Assembly: GCA_902774365.1 (NCBI GenBank)
Contig: CACYHX010000007.1
Span: 1 to 64,000, forward strand
Source: an uncultured Bacteroidia bacterium
GTDB lineage: Bacteria; Bacteroidota; Bacteroidia; Bacteroidales; F082
Direction of reading: 5' to 3'
Length of the DNA: 64,000 bases
Position 1 is the first letter of the stretch, and each line of letters starts with the position of its first letter. The translations under genes were made by a program, and so were the position numbers. Shown here piece after piece: positions 20,219 through 28,898 of the stretch. The notes beneath the pieces are model-generated. The model was not told where the DNA came from, searched no databases, and worked only from the letters and a program-made list of their open reading frames with translations.

Positions 20219-20252
20219 CGAATTGAGAATTGAAAATTGATAATTGACAATT
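20219..20252. repeat. AT-rich spacer repeat (AATTGAnAATT words)
   Basis: Several overlapping words of the form ATTGAnAATT between the thioesterase gene and nadE. Low-complexity spacer repeats of this kind recur in this genome. Confidence 0.6.
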
Positions 20253-20259
20253 ATGGCAT

Positions 20260-21006
20260 TCACTTCATCTCGAAATGCGGTATCGGCTGCAGCTTGAAGA
20301 GGTTGGTGATGTGCTTGTGGTCGATGAGGGCCTTGGTCTTGGGGTCGTTGCAGACGCCGGTGCGGATGTAGTTGTCCAACACGGCGTAGGTGAAGCCCAG
20401 ATTGTCCTCGTCGCTCTTGTTGGTGAGACCATCCGATGGGGTCTTCTCCACCAACTCGATGGGCAAACCAAGCTCCTTCCCTATCGCCTTGACTTCCTGC
20501 ACGGTGAGTCCACCCAAAGGAGCAAAGTCACCAGCAGCATCGCCATAGCGTGTCGAATAGCCCACCCAGTCCTCTGAGAGGTTGCAGGTGTTAGCCACAC
20601 GGCCATTCATCGACTGCGATACGGCATACAAGGTGCTCATCCTCAAACGAGGTGGCAGGTTAATCGTAGTCTGACGGCTGACTTCGGCATCCAAGGTGCC
20701 AAGTTGCTCTTTTACCGCAGCAATCAAGGTGTTATAGGTGTCGCCGATATTGACGCAGCAATGACGAATACCCAAATGGTTGATGAGTTTCATGCTGTCG
20801 TCGATGTCGGGCTGTACACCGTTGGGCATGGTCACGCCGATGACACGATCCTTACCGAGGGCTTCGGCACAGAGACCTGCCACTACGCTGCTGTCCTTGC
20901 CGCCCGAGATGCCGATGACGGCGTTGCAGCCTTTTCCGTTCACTTCAAACCAGTCGCGGATCCATTGCACGACTTGGTCTTTTACTTGTTTTGCGTTAAA
21001 TTCCAT
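20260..21006 (-). CDS. nadE: NH3-dependent NAD+ synthetase
   Basis: A 248-residue N-type ATP pyrophosphatase. The SGGKDSS loop lies at residues 34-40, with NTCNLSEDWVGYSTRYGDAAGDFAPLG motifs (split by me from 140 on) and KTPSDGLTNKSDED near residue 190. It lacks the glutaminase domain, so it uses ammonia to amidate deamido-NAD+ in the last step of NAD synthesis. ATG 21006 is preferred over an in-frame TTG two codons upstream. Confidence 0.93.
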   Translation of the reverse strand: MEFNAKQVKDQVVQWIRDWFEVNGKGCNAVIGISGGKDSSVVAGLCAEALGKDRVIGVTMPNGVQPDIDDSMKLINHLGIRHCCVNIGDTYNTLIAAVKEQLGTLDAEVSRQTTINLPPRLRMSTLYAVSQSMNGRVANTCNLSEDWVGYSTRYGDAAGDFAPLGGLTVQEVKAIGKELGLPIELVEKTPSDGLTNKSDEDNLGFTYAVLDNYIRTGVCNDPKTKALIDHKHITNLFKLQPIPHFEMK

Positions 21007-21035
21007 ATTCAAGATTCAAAATTTAAAACTCAAAA

Positions 21036-22703
21036 TTACATAAAGCTGCTGCCACCGATGAACTGACGCAGCATGGAGGTAGCCGGTATCTCCTTGTCGG
21101 AAACAGGCGTGAAGTAATGCAGGAAGCGTAACAGACGATGTGCCTCGGTGTACTCAGGGCAGTTATGTGGCACGGTGGCCAGGATGCTCTCGGCATGGTT
21201 GCGCATGACAGCAAACTCCAAGAGATAGGCTGAGTTGAACATCACATCGGCGTTTTCCTGATAGGGATTGATCCACTTCTCTTCTGCGGCACGCACGCTA
21301 GCCCACTGGCTGATGGTCTGACGCGCCGTGAACGCACCTTTGTTGTAGTCGCGCACAATGCGACGCAACAGACGGTTGTCGTCGGTCGGGATGGTGTTGT
21401 GGTCGTCAAGGGCCGTGCTGGTCAGGGTGGAGATGAAGATGCGAAACTTGGTCGACTCGGGGATCTGATCCGTAAGCATGGGATTCAAGGCATGGATGCC
21501 TTCGAGCAAAAGCACGCAGCCTTCCTTGAGTTGCAGCTTCTTGCCGTTGTATTCGCGCATACCCGTGACGAAGTTGTATTCCGGCACCTCGATCTCCTCA
21601 CCTCTCAACAAGGCAATCAAGTCACGCTCCAAGGCGGCATGGTCCACGGTGTCGAAGTTGTCGAAATCATATTTGCCGTCAGGCAGCTTGGGTGTATCCT
21701 CGCGGTTGACGAAATAGTCGTCCGTGGAGAACGAGATGGGCTTCAGGCCGCAGGCCTTCAACTGGATGCTGACACGGCTGCAGAAGGTGGTCTTGCCACT
21801 GCTGCTCGGCCCTGTGATGAGCACCAGGCGCACGGGGTTCTCGCTATGATAGCGGCGGTCGATTTCTTCGGCAATCTGTACGATTTTCTTCTCCTGCAAG
21901 GCCTCTGCCACTTGCACCAGTTCCCTCGCCATCCCGTTTTCACAGGCATGGTTGACATCGCCCACGGTGCTCAGCCCCATGATGTCGTTCCACTTGAGGC
22001 ACTCGGAGAACACCTCGAAGGTCTTGGGTTGGTCTTCCATCTCGGCCAAGCGGTCGGGATGGTCGCGGTCGGGAATACGGATCAGGATGCCATCGCGATA
22101 GGCTTCGATATCCCAGATGTTAAGATAGCCCGTTGAGGGCACCAGGCGGCCATAATAATAGTCGGCAGTATCGCCTAAAGTGTAGTAATCGGTATATGCT
22201 TTTCCACTGGTTTCCAACAATTTGACCTTATCCACCTGTCCCATGTCGCCAAACATCTTCACGGCATCTTCGACGCGTGCCTCATGACGGTGAAACTGGA
22301 TGTCTTCGGCCACGATGGCACGCATCCTCACCCTGAGGGCGGCGAGGTCGTTGGCATCAAGTATCTTGCCGTCGTTCTTTTTGATACGGCAGAAGAAGCC
22401 CTTGGAGATGGGATGCTCCATGTTTAGCTTGCTGCCTGGGAAAAGGTCTTGGGCGGCCTTGTAAAGCAAAAAGCCAAGCGACCTGAAATACACCAAACGC
22501 GCCGTGTGGTGCGTGAGGTCGAGAAATTCGACGTCACGGCTGTTGTAGACACGGAATTTCAAGCCCTGCGACACGTTGTTGACCTTAGCCGAGACGATGG
22601 GATAAGGTCTGTCGAAGTCGAACTCGGGCAACATCTCAAGCAAGGTGGTCCCTTCTTTGAACTCCTTGGTAGTCTTGGTGTTGATGCAATATACTTGAAG
22701 CAT
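21036..22703 (-). CDS. Nucleoside (uridine-type) kinase with N-terminal TGS/ThrRS-like region
   Basis: A 555-residue fusion protein. The N-terminal part resembles the TGS and second domains of threonyl-tRNA synthetase (VYCINTKTTKEFKEGTTLLE, then HHTARLVYFRSLGFLLYKAA). From about residue 290 comes a uridine-kinase-like P-loop domain: GPSSSGKTT at 298-306, STDDYFVNREDTP after it, and VLLLEGIHALNP. This fusion is standard in Bacteroidota and Firmicutes, where it is annotated as nucleoside kinase; the physiological substrate is uncertain. It sits between nadE and a TPR lipoprotein in a minus-strand run. Confidence 0.88.
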   Translation of the reverse strand: MLQVYCINTKTTKEFKEGTTLLEMLPEFDFDRPYPIVSAKVNNVSQGLKFRVYNSRDVEFLDLTHHTARLVYFRSLGFLLYKAAQDLFPGSKLNMEHPISKGFFCRIKKNDGKILDANDLAALRVRMRAIVAEDIQFHRHEARVEDAVKMFGDMGQVDKVKLLETSGKAYTDYYTLGDTADYYYGRLVPSTGYLNIWDIEAYRDGILIRIPDRDHPDRLAEMEDQPKTFEVFSECLKWNDIMGLSTVGDVNHACENGMARELVQVAEALQEKKIVQIAEEIDRRYHSENPVRLVLITGPSSSGKTTFCSRVSIQLKACGLKPISFSTDDYFVNREDTPKLPDGKYDFDNFDTVDHAALERDLIALLRGEEIEVPEYNFVTGMREYNGKKLQLKEGCVLLLEGIHALNPMLTDQIPESTKFRIFISTLTSTALDDHNTIPTDDNRLLRRIVRDYNKGAFTARQTISQWASVRAAEEKWINPYQENADVMFNSAYLLEFAVMRNHAESILATVPHNCPEYTEAHRLLRFLHYFTPVSDKEIPATSMLRQFIGGSSFM

Positions 22704-22718
22704 AATCGAAAGTCGGTT

Positions 22719-23753
22719 TTATTCAATTTCTTGGTTTTGGATGCGGTTGATAGCGTCGATAGCCAGACGATAGTCAGGCTGTGTCTTCAGCACTTCCTTA
22801 TAGATATCGATAGCTTGCGCATAGTCGCCCATCTGCTCAAGCACTCGACCTTTGTTGTACTTGGCGTCGAGGTAATCTGGCTTAAGGGCAAGGGTTTGGT
22901 TAAAGTAATCCAACGCCGCTTGGTTGTCTTCGAGATACACATAGTTGACATAGCCCTTGTTGTAGAGCACGATGTAGTTGTCGGGGCGTTGCATCAGCAA
23001 GGTGTCATAGTGCAGCAAAGCCTCTTCCGGCTCGCCGTGGCTTTGCAGGAATAACGCCAACTCATAACGCGCCGTGGGAATGTCGGGGAACTGTTGCTGC
23101 GCCTTACGCAGATAGTCCATCGCATAAGGCGGTTGTTGCACGGCATAGATACGGCTGATTTGCTCCACGGGGTCGTAGAAGTTCGCGTCCTGCTCCGAAG
23201 CAATCTGGAAGTTCCTCAAGGCGCTGACTGTGTCTTGCTTGGCGGCCATATAGCACATGCCCTTCACAAAATATGCCCTCGGGTTGTATGACGAAAGCCC
23301 CAAGGCCTTGTCCACATAGCCGATGGCGAGGTTGAAGTTCTGCTGAAGCAAGTTAAGTTCAGCAAGTTTCACCAGCGGACGGGCATCCAAGGTATTGATT
23401 TCCGCAGCCCTGTTGAGTGTCGAAGCGATGTTGTCCTGGTCGCCCATGGTGTAATACACGTCGGCGAGCAAGAGGTAGGTGTCGACGTTGTTAGGGTCGA
23501 GTTGCAGAGCCTTATTGATGTCGACCATGGCCTGACCTATCTGCTCGTTGGCGAAATAGGCCCTAGCACGATTCACGTATAGGTGGGCATCGGTGCTGTC
23601 AATGGCGATGGAGTCAGAGAGCAACTGTATGGCCTCAGTAACCGTAACGGGAGCCATCGGCTCTTGGGTAGTATTGTCAGTCTCGGGTTTCGGCGTGTTG
23701 TCGCAGGCGAATAGGGCCAGCAGCAGGCCGAGAAATAGGAGGTTTTTCTTCAT
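22719..23753 (-). CDS. TPR-repeat lipoprotein
   Basis: A 344-residue lipoprotein: lipobox LLALFAC with Cys17, a short Thr/Pro-rich linker, then tetratricopeptide repeats covering residues 33-340. Each repeat shows the W/L-G-Y-A-P spacing (for example AHLYVNRARAYFANEQIGQA and LYNKGYVNYVYLEDNQAALD). It is probably a periplasmic or outer-membrane-attached scaffold. No partner is evident. Confidence 0.85.
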   Translation of the reverse strand: MKKNLLFLGLLLALFACDNTPKPETDNTTQEPMAPVTVTEAIQLLSDSIAIDSTDAHLYVNRARAYFANEQIGQAMVDINKALQLDPNNVDTYLLLADVYYTMGDQDNIASTLNRAAEINTLDARPLVKLAELNLLQQNFNLAIGYVDKALGLSSYNPRAYFVKGMCYMAAKQDTVSALRNFQIASEQDANFYDPVEQISRIYAVQQPPYAMDYLRKAQQQFPDIPTARYELALFLQSHGEPEEALLHYDTLLMQRPDNYIVLYNKGYVNYVYLEDNQAALDYFNQTLALKPDYLDAKYNKGRVLEQMGDYAQAIDIYKEVLKTQPDYRLAIDAINRIQNQEIE

Positions 23754-23810
23754 TGTTGATTGTTTTGGGGCAAATGGCCTAAGCTTATGGCCTATGACAG
23801 CTCTTTAACA

Positions 23811-23842
23811 CTCAGGAGATTGCGGATCAAGTCCGCAATGAC
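23811..23842. repeat. Half copy of the TCATTGCG-ended palindromic element
   Basis: Reverse complement of the left half of the element at 43026-43112: CTCAGGAGATTGCGGATC followed by AAGTCCGCAATGAC. It lies between the TPR lipoprotein gene and recA. Confidence 0.75.
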
Positions 23843-23893
23843 ACCCCTGGAAAAAGCCGCCAAAGGCCATAAGCCATCAGCCAAAGGCCATTG

Positions 23894-24922
23894 TTATTCG
23901 TCGCTCTTCTCCAAAGCCTCGAAGATCTTGGCTGAGAGTTCGTCGGCCAGCTCGGGGTTGTCTTCGATGAGTTTCTTGACGGCGTCGCGGCCTTGGGCGA
24001 GTTTGGAGTCGCCATAGCTGAACCACGAGCCGCTCTTCTTGATGATGCCCATCTCCACGCCGAGGTCGACGATCTCTCCGGAACGTGAGATGCCCTCGCC
24101 ATAAAGGATGTCGAATTCGGCCTTGCGGAACGGCGGGGCCACCTTGTTCTTGACGACCTTCACCTTGACGCGGCTACCCATCACGTTCTCACCATCCTTA
24201 ATCTGGCTGATCTTACGGATGTCGATACGCACGGAGCTGTAGAACTTCAAGGCGTTACCGCCCGTGGTGGTCTCGGGGTTGCCGAACATCACGCCAATCT
24301 TCTCACGCAGCTGGTTGATGAAGATGCAGACGCAGCCCGTCTTGTTGATGGTGGCGGTGAGCTTACGCATGGCCTGGCTCATCAAGCGGGCTTGGAGACC
24401 CATCTTGCTGTCGCCCATCTCGCCTTCTATCTCGCTCTTGGGCGTCAGGGCGGCGACGGAGTCGACGACGATGACGTCGATGGCGCCGGAACGGATGAGG
24501 TTCTCAGCGATTTCGAGGGCCTGCTCGCCGTAGTCGGGCTGTGAGATGAGGAGGTTCTCGACATCGACGCCGAGTTTGGCGGCATAGAAGCGGTCGAAGG
24601 CGTGTTCCGCGTCGATGAAGGCAGCGATGCCCCCTTTCTTCTGGGCTTCGGCCACCACGTGGAGGGCCAATGTCGTCTTACCTGAGCTCTCGGGACCGTA
24701 GATCTCGATGATACGGCCTTTCGGCAGACCGCCCACGCCGAGGGCGTAGTCAAGGCCGATGGAGCCGGTGGAGATGCTCTCCATCTTCTCGGCCTCGGCG
24801 CCCAGGCGCATGATGCTTCCCTTGCCAAAGCTCTTCTCGATGTTACCTAATGTGGCTTCCAAAGCCTTCAGTTTCTCCTGCCTCAGTTTTGCAGCTTCTT
24901 CTTGTGTTTTTTCTGTAGTCAT
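23894..24922 (-). CDS. recA: Recombinase RecA
   Basis: A 342-residue RecA with the Walker A loop GPESSGKTT at 76-84. Also present are the Walker B region [10 protein letters not shown], the L1/L2 DNA-binding loops (LMSQAMRKL and [21 protein letters not shown]) and an acidic C-terminal tail. It drives homologous recombination and the SOS response. No intein or frameshift is present. The 5' untranslated region is long (about 115 bases from a TATCTTTG box at 25047-25054). I see no LexA-box-like dyad that I can support. Confidence 0.98.
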   Translation of the reverse strand: MTTEKTQEEAAKLRQEKLKALEATLGNIEKSFGKGSIMRLGAEAEKMESISTGSIGLDYALGVGGLPKGRIIEIYGPESSGKTTLALHVVAEAQKKGGIAAFIDAEHAFDRFYAAKLGVDVENLLISQPDYGEQALEIAENLIRSGAIDVIVVDSVAALTPKSEIEGEMGDSKMGLQARLMSQAMRKLTATINKTGCVCIFINQLREKIGVMFGNPETTTGGNALKFYSSVRIDIRKISQIKDGENVMGSRVKVKVVKNKVAPPFRKAEFDILYGEGISRSGEIVDLGVEMGIIKKSGSWFSYGDSKLAQGRDAVKKLIEDNPELADELSAKIFEALEKSDE

Positions 24923-24948
24923 GATTGTGGGGTTTTTAATTAGTTAGT

Positions 24949-24983
24949 ATTTAAAGATTTAAGATTTAAAGATTCAAGATTTA
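24949..24983. repeat. AT-rich spacer repeat (GATTTAAA words)
   Basis: Repeated GATTTAAA/GATTTAAG/GATTCAAG words in the recA leader. Confidence 0.6.
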
Positions 24984-24995
24984 TTGTATTGACGC

Positions 24996-25020
24996 GGGCC
25001 TTTCGACAGGCTCAAGGGCC
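24996..25020. repeat. Second copy of the TTCGACAGGCTCA repeat
   Basis: Shares TTCGACAGGCTCA with the copy at 3894-3917, flanked by GGGCCT and AGGGCC arms. It lies in the recA leader region. With the adjacent AT-rich words, the recA promoter box and the small-RNA candidate, it accounts for most of the 312-base gap between recA and the next gene. Confidence 0.6.
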
Positions 25021-25046
25021 GCTTCGCGCGATTCATTAATAAGGGA

Positions 25047-25054
25047 CAAAGATA
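25047..25054 (-). promoter_or_regulatory. -7 promoter box of recA
   Basis: TATCTTTG on the minus strand, about 125 bases upstream of the recA ATG. No nearer match was seen. Confidence 0.5.
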
Positions 25055-25104
25055 GTAATTTTTGACATGATGGCGTTATTTTGGGTTAAATTTCTCAAAG
25101 AGAC

Positions 25105-25133
25105 TTGCATATTATGAAAAAGTTGTATTTTTG
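25105..25133 (+). promoter_or_regulatory. Promoter of the candidate small RNA
   Basis: A TTG -33 core at 25105-25107 and the -7 box TATTTTTG at 25126-25133, 18 bases apart. Confidence 0.6.
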
Positions 25134-25139
25134 CAGACA

Positions 25140-25256
25140 GTTGGTCGCGGAAACGGATAGAAAAACAGCGGACTATCAAGACGTAAGGGACTGGCTTCGG
25201 CATGACACCCTCCGCGATAACACTTTAAAGCCTCCTATTCGGGGGCTTTTCTTTTT
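25140..25256 (+). ncRNA. Candidate small RNA upstream of recA
   Basis: A transcription unit of about 115 bases with a good promoter (25105-25133) and a strong terminator (25227-25256), but no credible reading frame starting after the promoter. It can fold: GCGG at about 25173 and AGGG at about 25192 can pair with CCCT and CCGC at about 25210-25217, enclosing a GC-TTCG-GC tetraloop hairpin. It does not show the conserved core of SRP RNA, tmRNA, RNase P RNA or 6S RNA that I know. Its end overlaps the 3' end of the convergent gene at 25235. Confidence 0.45.
25227..25256 (+). terminator. Rho-independent terminator of the candidate small RNA
   Basis: A 9-bp stem AAAGCCTCC/GGGGGCTTT with the loop TATTC, then a T-rich tail. 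Confidence 0.8.
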
Positions 25257-25693
25257 CTGAGGGATTGAAAAGCCAGACTCTTGTTCCTCCCTCTCCTTAT
25301 TTCTTCCACATAGACATATTGATTACCAATCTTCTTTTCGTAAATGAAGACTCTGTTTTTGTGTATCCTTGTCAAAGATGGAGAAATGATCACCGCATCT
25401 CGATTTTTGATAATGTATGGAATAAGGAAATAATCCTCCACTGTCAATGGTACCCTATCTTTACTATTCTCCCCGTGTCGGTTTTGTGAATGGCAGGTGC
25501 CGCTTGTTTCAATCACATGCTTGTAGCCCGTTAGGTCAATACCTTCCTTTTTGGCTAAAAGCATCAATTCCTCATCCACCTCGTTGTCGATAATGGCAAA
25601 CTTGTAGTCGCACTTTTGATTAATTAGTTCCACCAATTCCGAAAATGGAATCTTGATTGATTGTTCTTTGTTGAATGGTTTCTTGTCCGTCAT
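25235..25693 (-). CDS. BECR-fold RNase-like protein (phage-type PBECR-like), orphan
   Basis: A 152-residue basic protein. Residues 55-145 resemble the barnase/EndoU/colicin-E5/RelE-like (PBECR) nuclease families known from phage polyproteins and toxins. The strand-helix start GYKHVIETSG contains His59. Later residues are His68 and His73, then LTVEDYFLIPYIIKNRDAVI, IYEKKIGNQYVYVEEIR and a basic end with Arg133 and Arg136. Candidate catalytic residues are His73, Glu130 or Glu131, and Arg133; this is inference from memory of the family, without alignment. There is no antitoxin-like gene beside it. Four phased 10-bp repeats lie upstream of its promoter box. Confidence 0.5.
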   Translation of the reverse strand: MTDKKPFNKEQSIKIPFSELVELINQKCDYKFAIIDNEVDEELMLLAKKEGIDLTGYKHVIETSGTCHSQNRHGENSKDRVPLTVEDYFLIPYIIKNRDAVIISPSLTRIHKNRVFIYEKKIGNQYVYVEEIRRGRNKSLAFQSLRKRKAPE

Positions 25694-25715
25694 AGCACTT
25701 TCGATTTTGATGCTG

Positions 25716-25723
25716 CAAAGTAA
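25716..25723 (-). promoter_or_regulatory. -7 promoter box of the RNase-like gene
   Basis: TTACTTTG on the minus strand, a one-base departure from TAnnTTTG, 23 bases upstream of the ATG. Confidence 0.4.
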
Positions 25724-25759
25724 CGGAGTTTGTCAAGAAAAAGCCGTTGATTAAACGTT

Positions 25760-25799
25760 TGTAGTCGACTGTAGTCGTTTGTTGTCGTTTGCTGTCGGA
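25760..25799. repeat. Four imperfect 10-bp direct repeats upstream of the RNase-like gene
   Basis: Units TGTAGTCGAC, TGTAGTCGTT, TGTTGTCGTT and TGCTGTCGGA lie end to end. One helical turn per unit is what a cooperative binding site would show. They begin about 36 bases upstream of the promoter box on the minus strand and end 20 bases from the MATE stop. Confidence 0.65.
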
Positions 25800-25819
25800 T
25801 ATAGTATTGTAATTCAATA

Positions 25820-27148
25820 TTATATCTTTTTCCTCCCCCAGTCCGCCTTCCAGATATACACCAGCGAAATCAGGCCGATGAGGATGTTGTAGACCCACTC
25901 GGCGGTCCACACGTCGGCGATGGTGGAGGTCTTCGACATCAGGAAGACATAGATGATGTAGATGATGAGGATACCGAACTCCAAGGCCATGGCCGCTGTG
26001 GTGTTGCCCGTGCCCGAGACGGCCTCGAAGAAGGTCATGGAGAAGGCACCCAGCAGTGTGGCGACACATATCACGTACACCGAAGGGATGGCGGCCTGCG
26101 CCAAGGTGACGTCGTCCGTGTAAATCTGAAGGACGAGATGCGGTATAGTCGCCACTACTGCAACTAAAACCACACCACACAAAAAGCTGTTTTTCACCAC
26201 TTTCCAGATGGTCGACATCACCTCGTTGCTCTTGCCCTCACCGATGATGCGGCTCGTCAGAGTGTTGGCAGTCGAGGCAAAGGCAATGCCCGGGATGATG
26301 AGGATCATATAGGTGCTGCGAACCACCGACGACACCCCGATGGCGGTCTCGCCCATCTTCTCGATCATGACGAAGAAGATGAACCAGGCGCCGAAGGAGA
26401 ACAGGCGTTGTATCATGCTCGGGAAAGCCACCTTGAGGATGTCTCCCATCAAGGCGGGCTGCCATTTGTGCCAACGGAACATGCCGTATTCCTCGTGCGG
26501 TATCTTGATGTAGGTGTAAATCCAGAAGAAGAAAAACGCCGTGATTTCAGCCAACAACGAAGCGAGAGCCGCACCGCCGATGCCCATCTCGGGCAGACCC
26601 ACATTACCGAAGATCAAAGCCCAGTCAAAAAAGATGTTGACCACCGCCATGATGAGGGTCGAGAAGGTGATGACTTGGGTGCTGCTGATGCCGACATAAA
26701 ACGAGCGGAACAGGAAGTTGAACACCACGAACATGATGCCGAACTGCCTGAATTTCAAGTATTCGTTGGCAGCAGCATAGATGTTTTCCGACTCGATAAT
26801 GACATGCAACAGCCTATGGCTGAAGAAGAACAGGATACTGAACAGCAAAAGTCCCAACCCCAGTACAAACAAGGCTCCATGTTGAAACACCACGCCGATT
26901 TTGCTAAAGTTGCCCTCGCCATACCGCCGCGCGATGAAAATCTGTATGCCGATGGCAAAGCCCATCGCCAAGGTGGTGAAGACGAAGTAATACAAGCCCG
27001 CCATCATGGAGGCACTCAGCTCGATGGTGCCTAGGTGCCCTAAGAAAGCTGTGTCGGTGAAGGTGATGATGGTCTGCGCCAAGTTACCCAACATGATGGG
27101 GTAAGCGATGCGCCAGATCTCGCGGTTCGATACGGTGGTTTTAATCAT
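25820..27148 (-). CDS. MATE-family efflux transporter
   Basis: A 442-residue membrane protein with about 12 hydrophobic segments. The MATE signatures are IAYPIMLGNLAQTIITFTD at the N-terminus with FLGHLGT, GFAIGIQIFIARRYGEG in the first half, and GIAFASTANTLTSRIIGEGK in the second. It exports cationic compounds in exchange for Na+ or H+. It has its own promoter box at 27153-27160, only 4 bases from the ATG-proximal end, so the leader is very short. No regulator is adjacent. Confidence 0.9.
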   Translation of the reverse strand: MIKTTVSNREIWRIAYPIMLGNLAQTIITFTDTAFLGHLGTIELSASMMAGLYYFVFTTLAMGFAIGIQIFIARRYGEGNFSKIGVVFQHGALFVLGLGLLLFSILFFFSHRLLHVIIESENIYAAANEYLKFRQFGIMFVVFNFLFRSFYVGISSTQVITFSTLIMAVVNIFFDWALIFGNVGLPEMGIGGAALASLLAEITAFFFFWIYTYIKIPHEEYGMFRWHKWQPALMGDILKVAFPSMIQRLFSFGAWFIFFVMIEKMGETAIGVSSVVRSTYMILIIPGIAFASTANTLTSRIIGEGKSNEVMSTIWKVVKNSFLCGVVLVAVVATIPHLVLQIYTDDVTLAQAAIPSVYVICVATLLGAFSMTFFEAVSGTGNTTAAMALEFGILIIYIIYVFLMSKTSTIADVWTAEWVYNILIGLISLVYIWKADWGRKKI

Positions 27149-27152
27149 ACGG

Positions 27153-27160
27153 CAAAATTA
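27153..27160 (-). promoter_or_regulatory. -7 promoter box of the MATE gene
   Basis: TAATTTTG on the minus strand directly before the start codon; transcripts from it would be nearly leaderless. Confidence 0.45.
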
Positions 27161-27163
27161 GAC

Positions 27164-27198
27164 ATTTCATGGATTTGCTTCGCAAAGAAATATGAAAT
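27164..27198. repeat. Intergenic hairpin upstream of the MATE gene
   Basis: Outer arms ATTTCAT/ATGAAAT and inner arms TTTGC/GCAAA with a TTC loop. It overlaps the likely -33 region of the MATE promoter. The rest of the gap to 27347 is AT-rich with no gene signal. Confidence 0.45.
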
Positions 27199-27347
27199 AT
27201 TGACTGACGTCGAATCTTCGATTTCAACGTAGTTAAATTGTTCAAAAATCTATTTCAAAATCCGACAAAACACAAACCTTTGATTTTTAGAGATTTTAAT
27301 TAAGATTTTTGGCAGATTTTTCGCCCGCAGGGCGATCCCACAACAGG

Positions 27348-28856
27348 CTACTTTGAGCGAAGCGAAAAGAAAGCCTTTCCAAGATGCTCTGTGATGTCGG
27401 AAGCCATCATAGCCTCCTGCCCTATCTCGTCGGCGGCGAGGTCGCCAGCAAGGCCATGGAGATACACACCCAACACAGCAGCTTCTTCAGGTGAATAGCG
27501 TTGCGCCAAGAGCGAGAGGATGATGCCCGTCAAAACGTCGCCGCTGCCTGCCGTGGCCATGCCAGGATTGCCCGTGGTGTTGAAGAAGACGGCGCCGTTG
27601 GGCATCGCGACGGTGGTGTGTGCGCCCTTCACGATGACAACGAGGTTGTATTTGGTGGCCAGTTCCCTTTGTTTTTCAAGACGCTCAAACGAGGTCGAGG
27701 TCTTACCCACCAAGCGTTCAAACTCCTTGGGATGTGGTGTCAGTATCGTTTTGGCAGGCAGGAACGGCAGCCAAGTGGGGTTGTCGGAGAGGATGTTCAA
27801 GGCATCGGCATCCATGACGAGCGGCACTTGCACCTCTTGGATGAGACGTTTCAAAGCGCGGACGGTGTCATCATCCTTGCCCAAGCCAGGACCAACGCCC
27901 ACAGCGGTAAAAGTATCCAGATGTCCAAATGTCGAGAAGCAGGTTTCGGAGTCGTCGCCATCAATCATCGCTTCGGGGATGGCGGTCTGCAAAGGCAGTT
28001 GTGCCACCTTGGGCAGGTGAACACTCAACAGGCCGACACCCGTGCGCAGACAGGCTTTCGCGCCCAATAAAGCAGCGCCCGTCTTGCCTTCAGAGCCGGC
28101 AATCAGCAATGCATGACCGTAGGTGCCTTTGTGGGAGTATTTCGTGCGGTTGTGCAGTATCGGTTTTACCATCGCCTTGACGGTCAGCAGGTTGTTGGTC
28201 TCTACCTCTTCCAAATAGCGCGGGTGCAGACCAATGTCCAAGACCTCGAAACGACCCACATATGGGTCATTCTCGGGCAGCAGAAAAGCCAGTTTTGGGT
28301 TTTGGAAGGTCAGCGTGTAGTCGGCCTTGAAGATGAAGCCCAAGGCACTTGGCTGGTCGGCGAAGAGGCCCGAGGGGATGTCGATGGCCACGCGGATGGC
28401 TTTGCTCTGGTTAAGGTAGGCAATCAGGTCGGCGGTCACGCCCTGCGGCGGACGGTTGAGGCCCGAGCCAAAGATGGCGTCGACCACCACATCGTTGGCA
28501 TCGACTTTCGGGAAGTCGTCCTCGGTGAGGATATCGAACATCGGCACCTTAGTCTCGTTCACGAGGCGGTAGTAGTTCACCTCGCAGTCGTGGCTCATGC
28601 GGTCGCTGTAGCGCACCATAAACACCTGCGGAACAATCTCTTGTTCATTGAGCAGTCGAGCCACCACGAGGCCGTCGCCACCGTTGTTGCCCATACCGCA
28701 GAAGATCTTAATGGTCTTGTCGCGCGGCGCACGGCGATAGAGCCACTCGAAGACTTTGGTGGCGGCACGTTCCATCAGGTCGACGGACTCGATGGGTTCG
28801 TGCTCTATTGTGTATTTGTCCGCTTCGCGGATTTGATTGACTGAGAGGATTTTCAT
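27348..28856 (-). CDS. Bifunctional NAD(P)H-hydrate epimerase / ADP-dependent dehydratase
   Basis: A 502-residue fusion. The N-terminal YjeF epimerase domain starts MKILSVNQIREADKYTIE and carries FCGMGNNGGDGLVVARLL and VVVDAIFGSGLNRPP. From about residue 240 the ribokinase-like dehydratase follows, with HKGTYGHALLIAGSEGKTGA, ADALNIL, LTPHPKEFERL and the catalytic GNPGMATAGSGDVLTG. It repairs hydrated NADH and NADPH. I start at ATG 28856 because the longer frame runs into a dispersed palindromic element (28899-28984). Confidence 0.93.
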   Translation of the reverse strand: MKILSVNQIREADKYTIEHEPIESVDLMERAATKVFEWLYRRAPRDKTIKIFCGMGNNGGDGLVVARLLNEQEIVPQVFMVRYSDRMSHDCEVNYYRLVNETKVPMFDILTEDDFPKVDANDVVVDAIFGSGLNRPPQGVTADLIAYLNQSKAIRVAIDIPSGLFADQPSALGFIFKADYTLTFQNPKLAFLLPENDPYVGRFEVLDIGLHPRYLEEVETNNLLTVKAMVKPILHNRTKYSHKGTYGHALLIAGSEGKTGAALLGAKACLRTGVGLLSVHLPKVAQLPLQTAIPEAMIDGDDSETCFSTFGHLDTFTAVGVGPGLGKDDDTVRALKRLIQEVQVPLVMDADALNILSDNPTWLPFLPAKTILTPHPKEFERLVGKTSTSFERLEKQRELATKYNLVVIVKGAHTTVAMPNGAVFFNTTGNPGMATAGSGDVLTGIILSLLAQRYSPEEAAVLGVYLHGLAGDLAADEIGQEAMMASDITEHLGKAFFSLRSK

Positions 28857-28898
28857 AGTTGTAAATGCTTTTATTCCTGACTTCTTTACTTCCTTGGT

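Noticed and set aside
25115-25261. A 48-codon open frame starting MKKLYFCRQ upstream of the RNase-like gene.
   Set aside because: The ATG lies upstream of the -7 box, so a transcript from that promoter would not contain it, and the peptide resembles no family.
27164-27198. The hairpin before the MATE gene as a riboswitch or terminator.
   Set aside because: It lies upstream of the promoter box rather than in the leader, its stem is interrupted, and no T run or conserved aptamer sequence follows.
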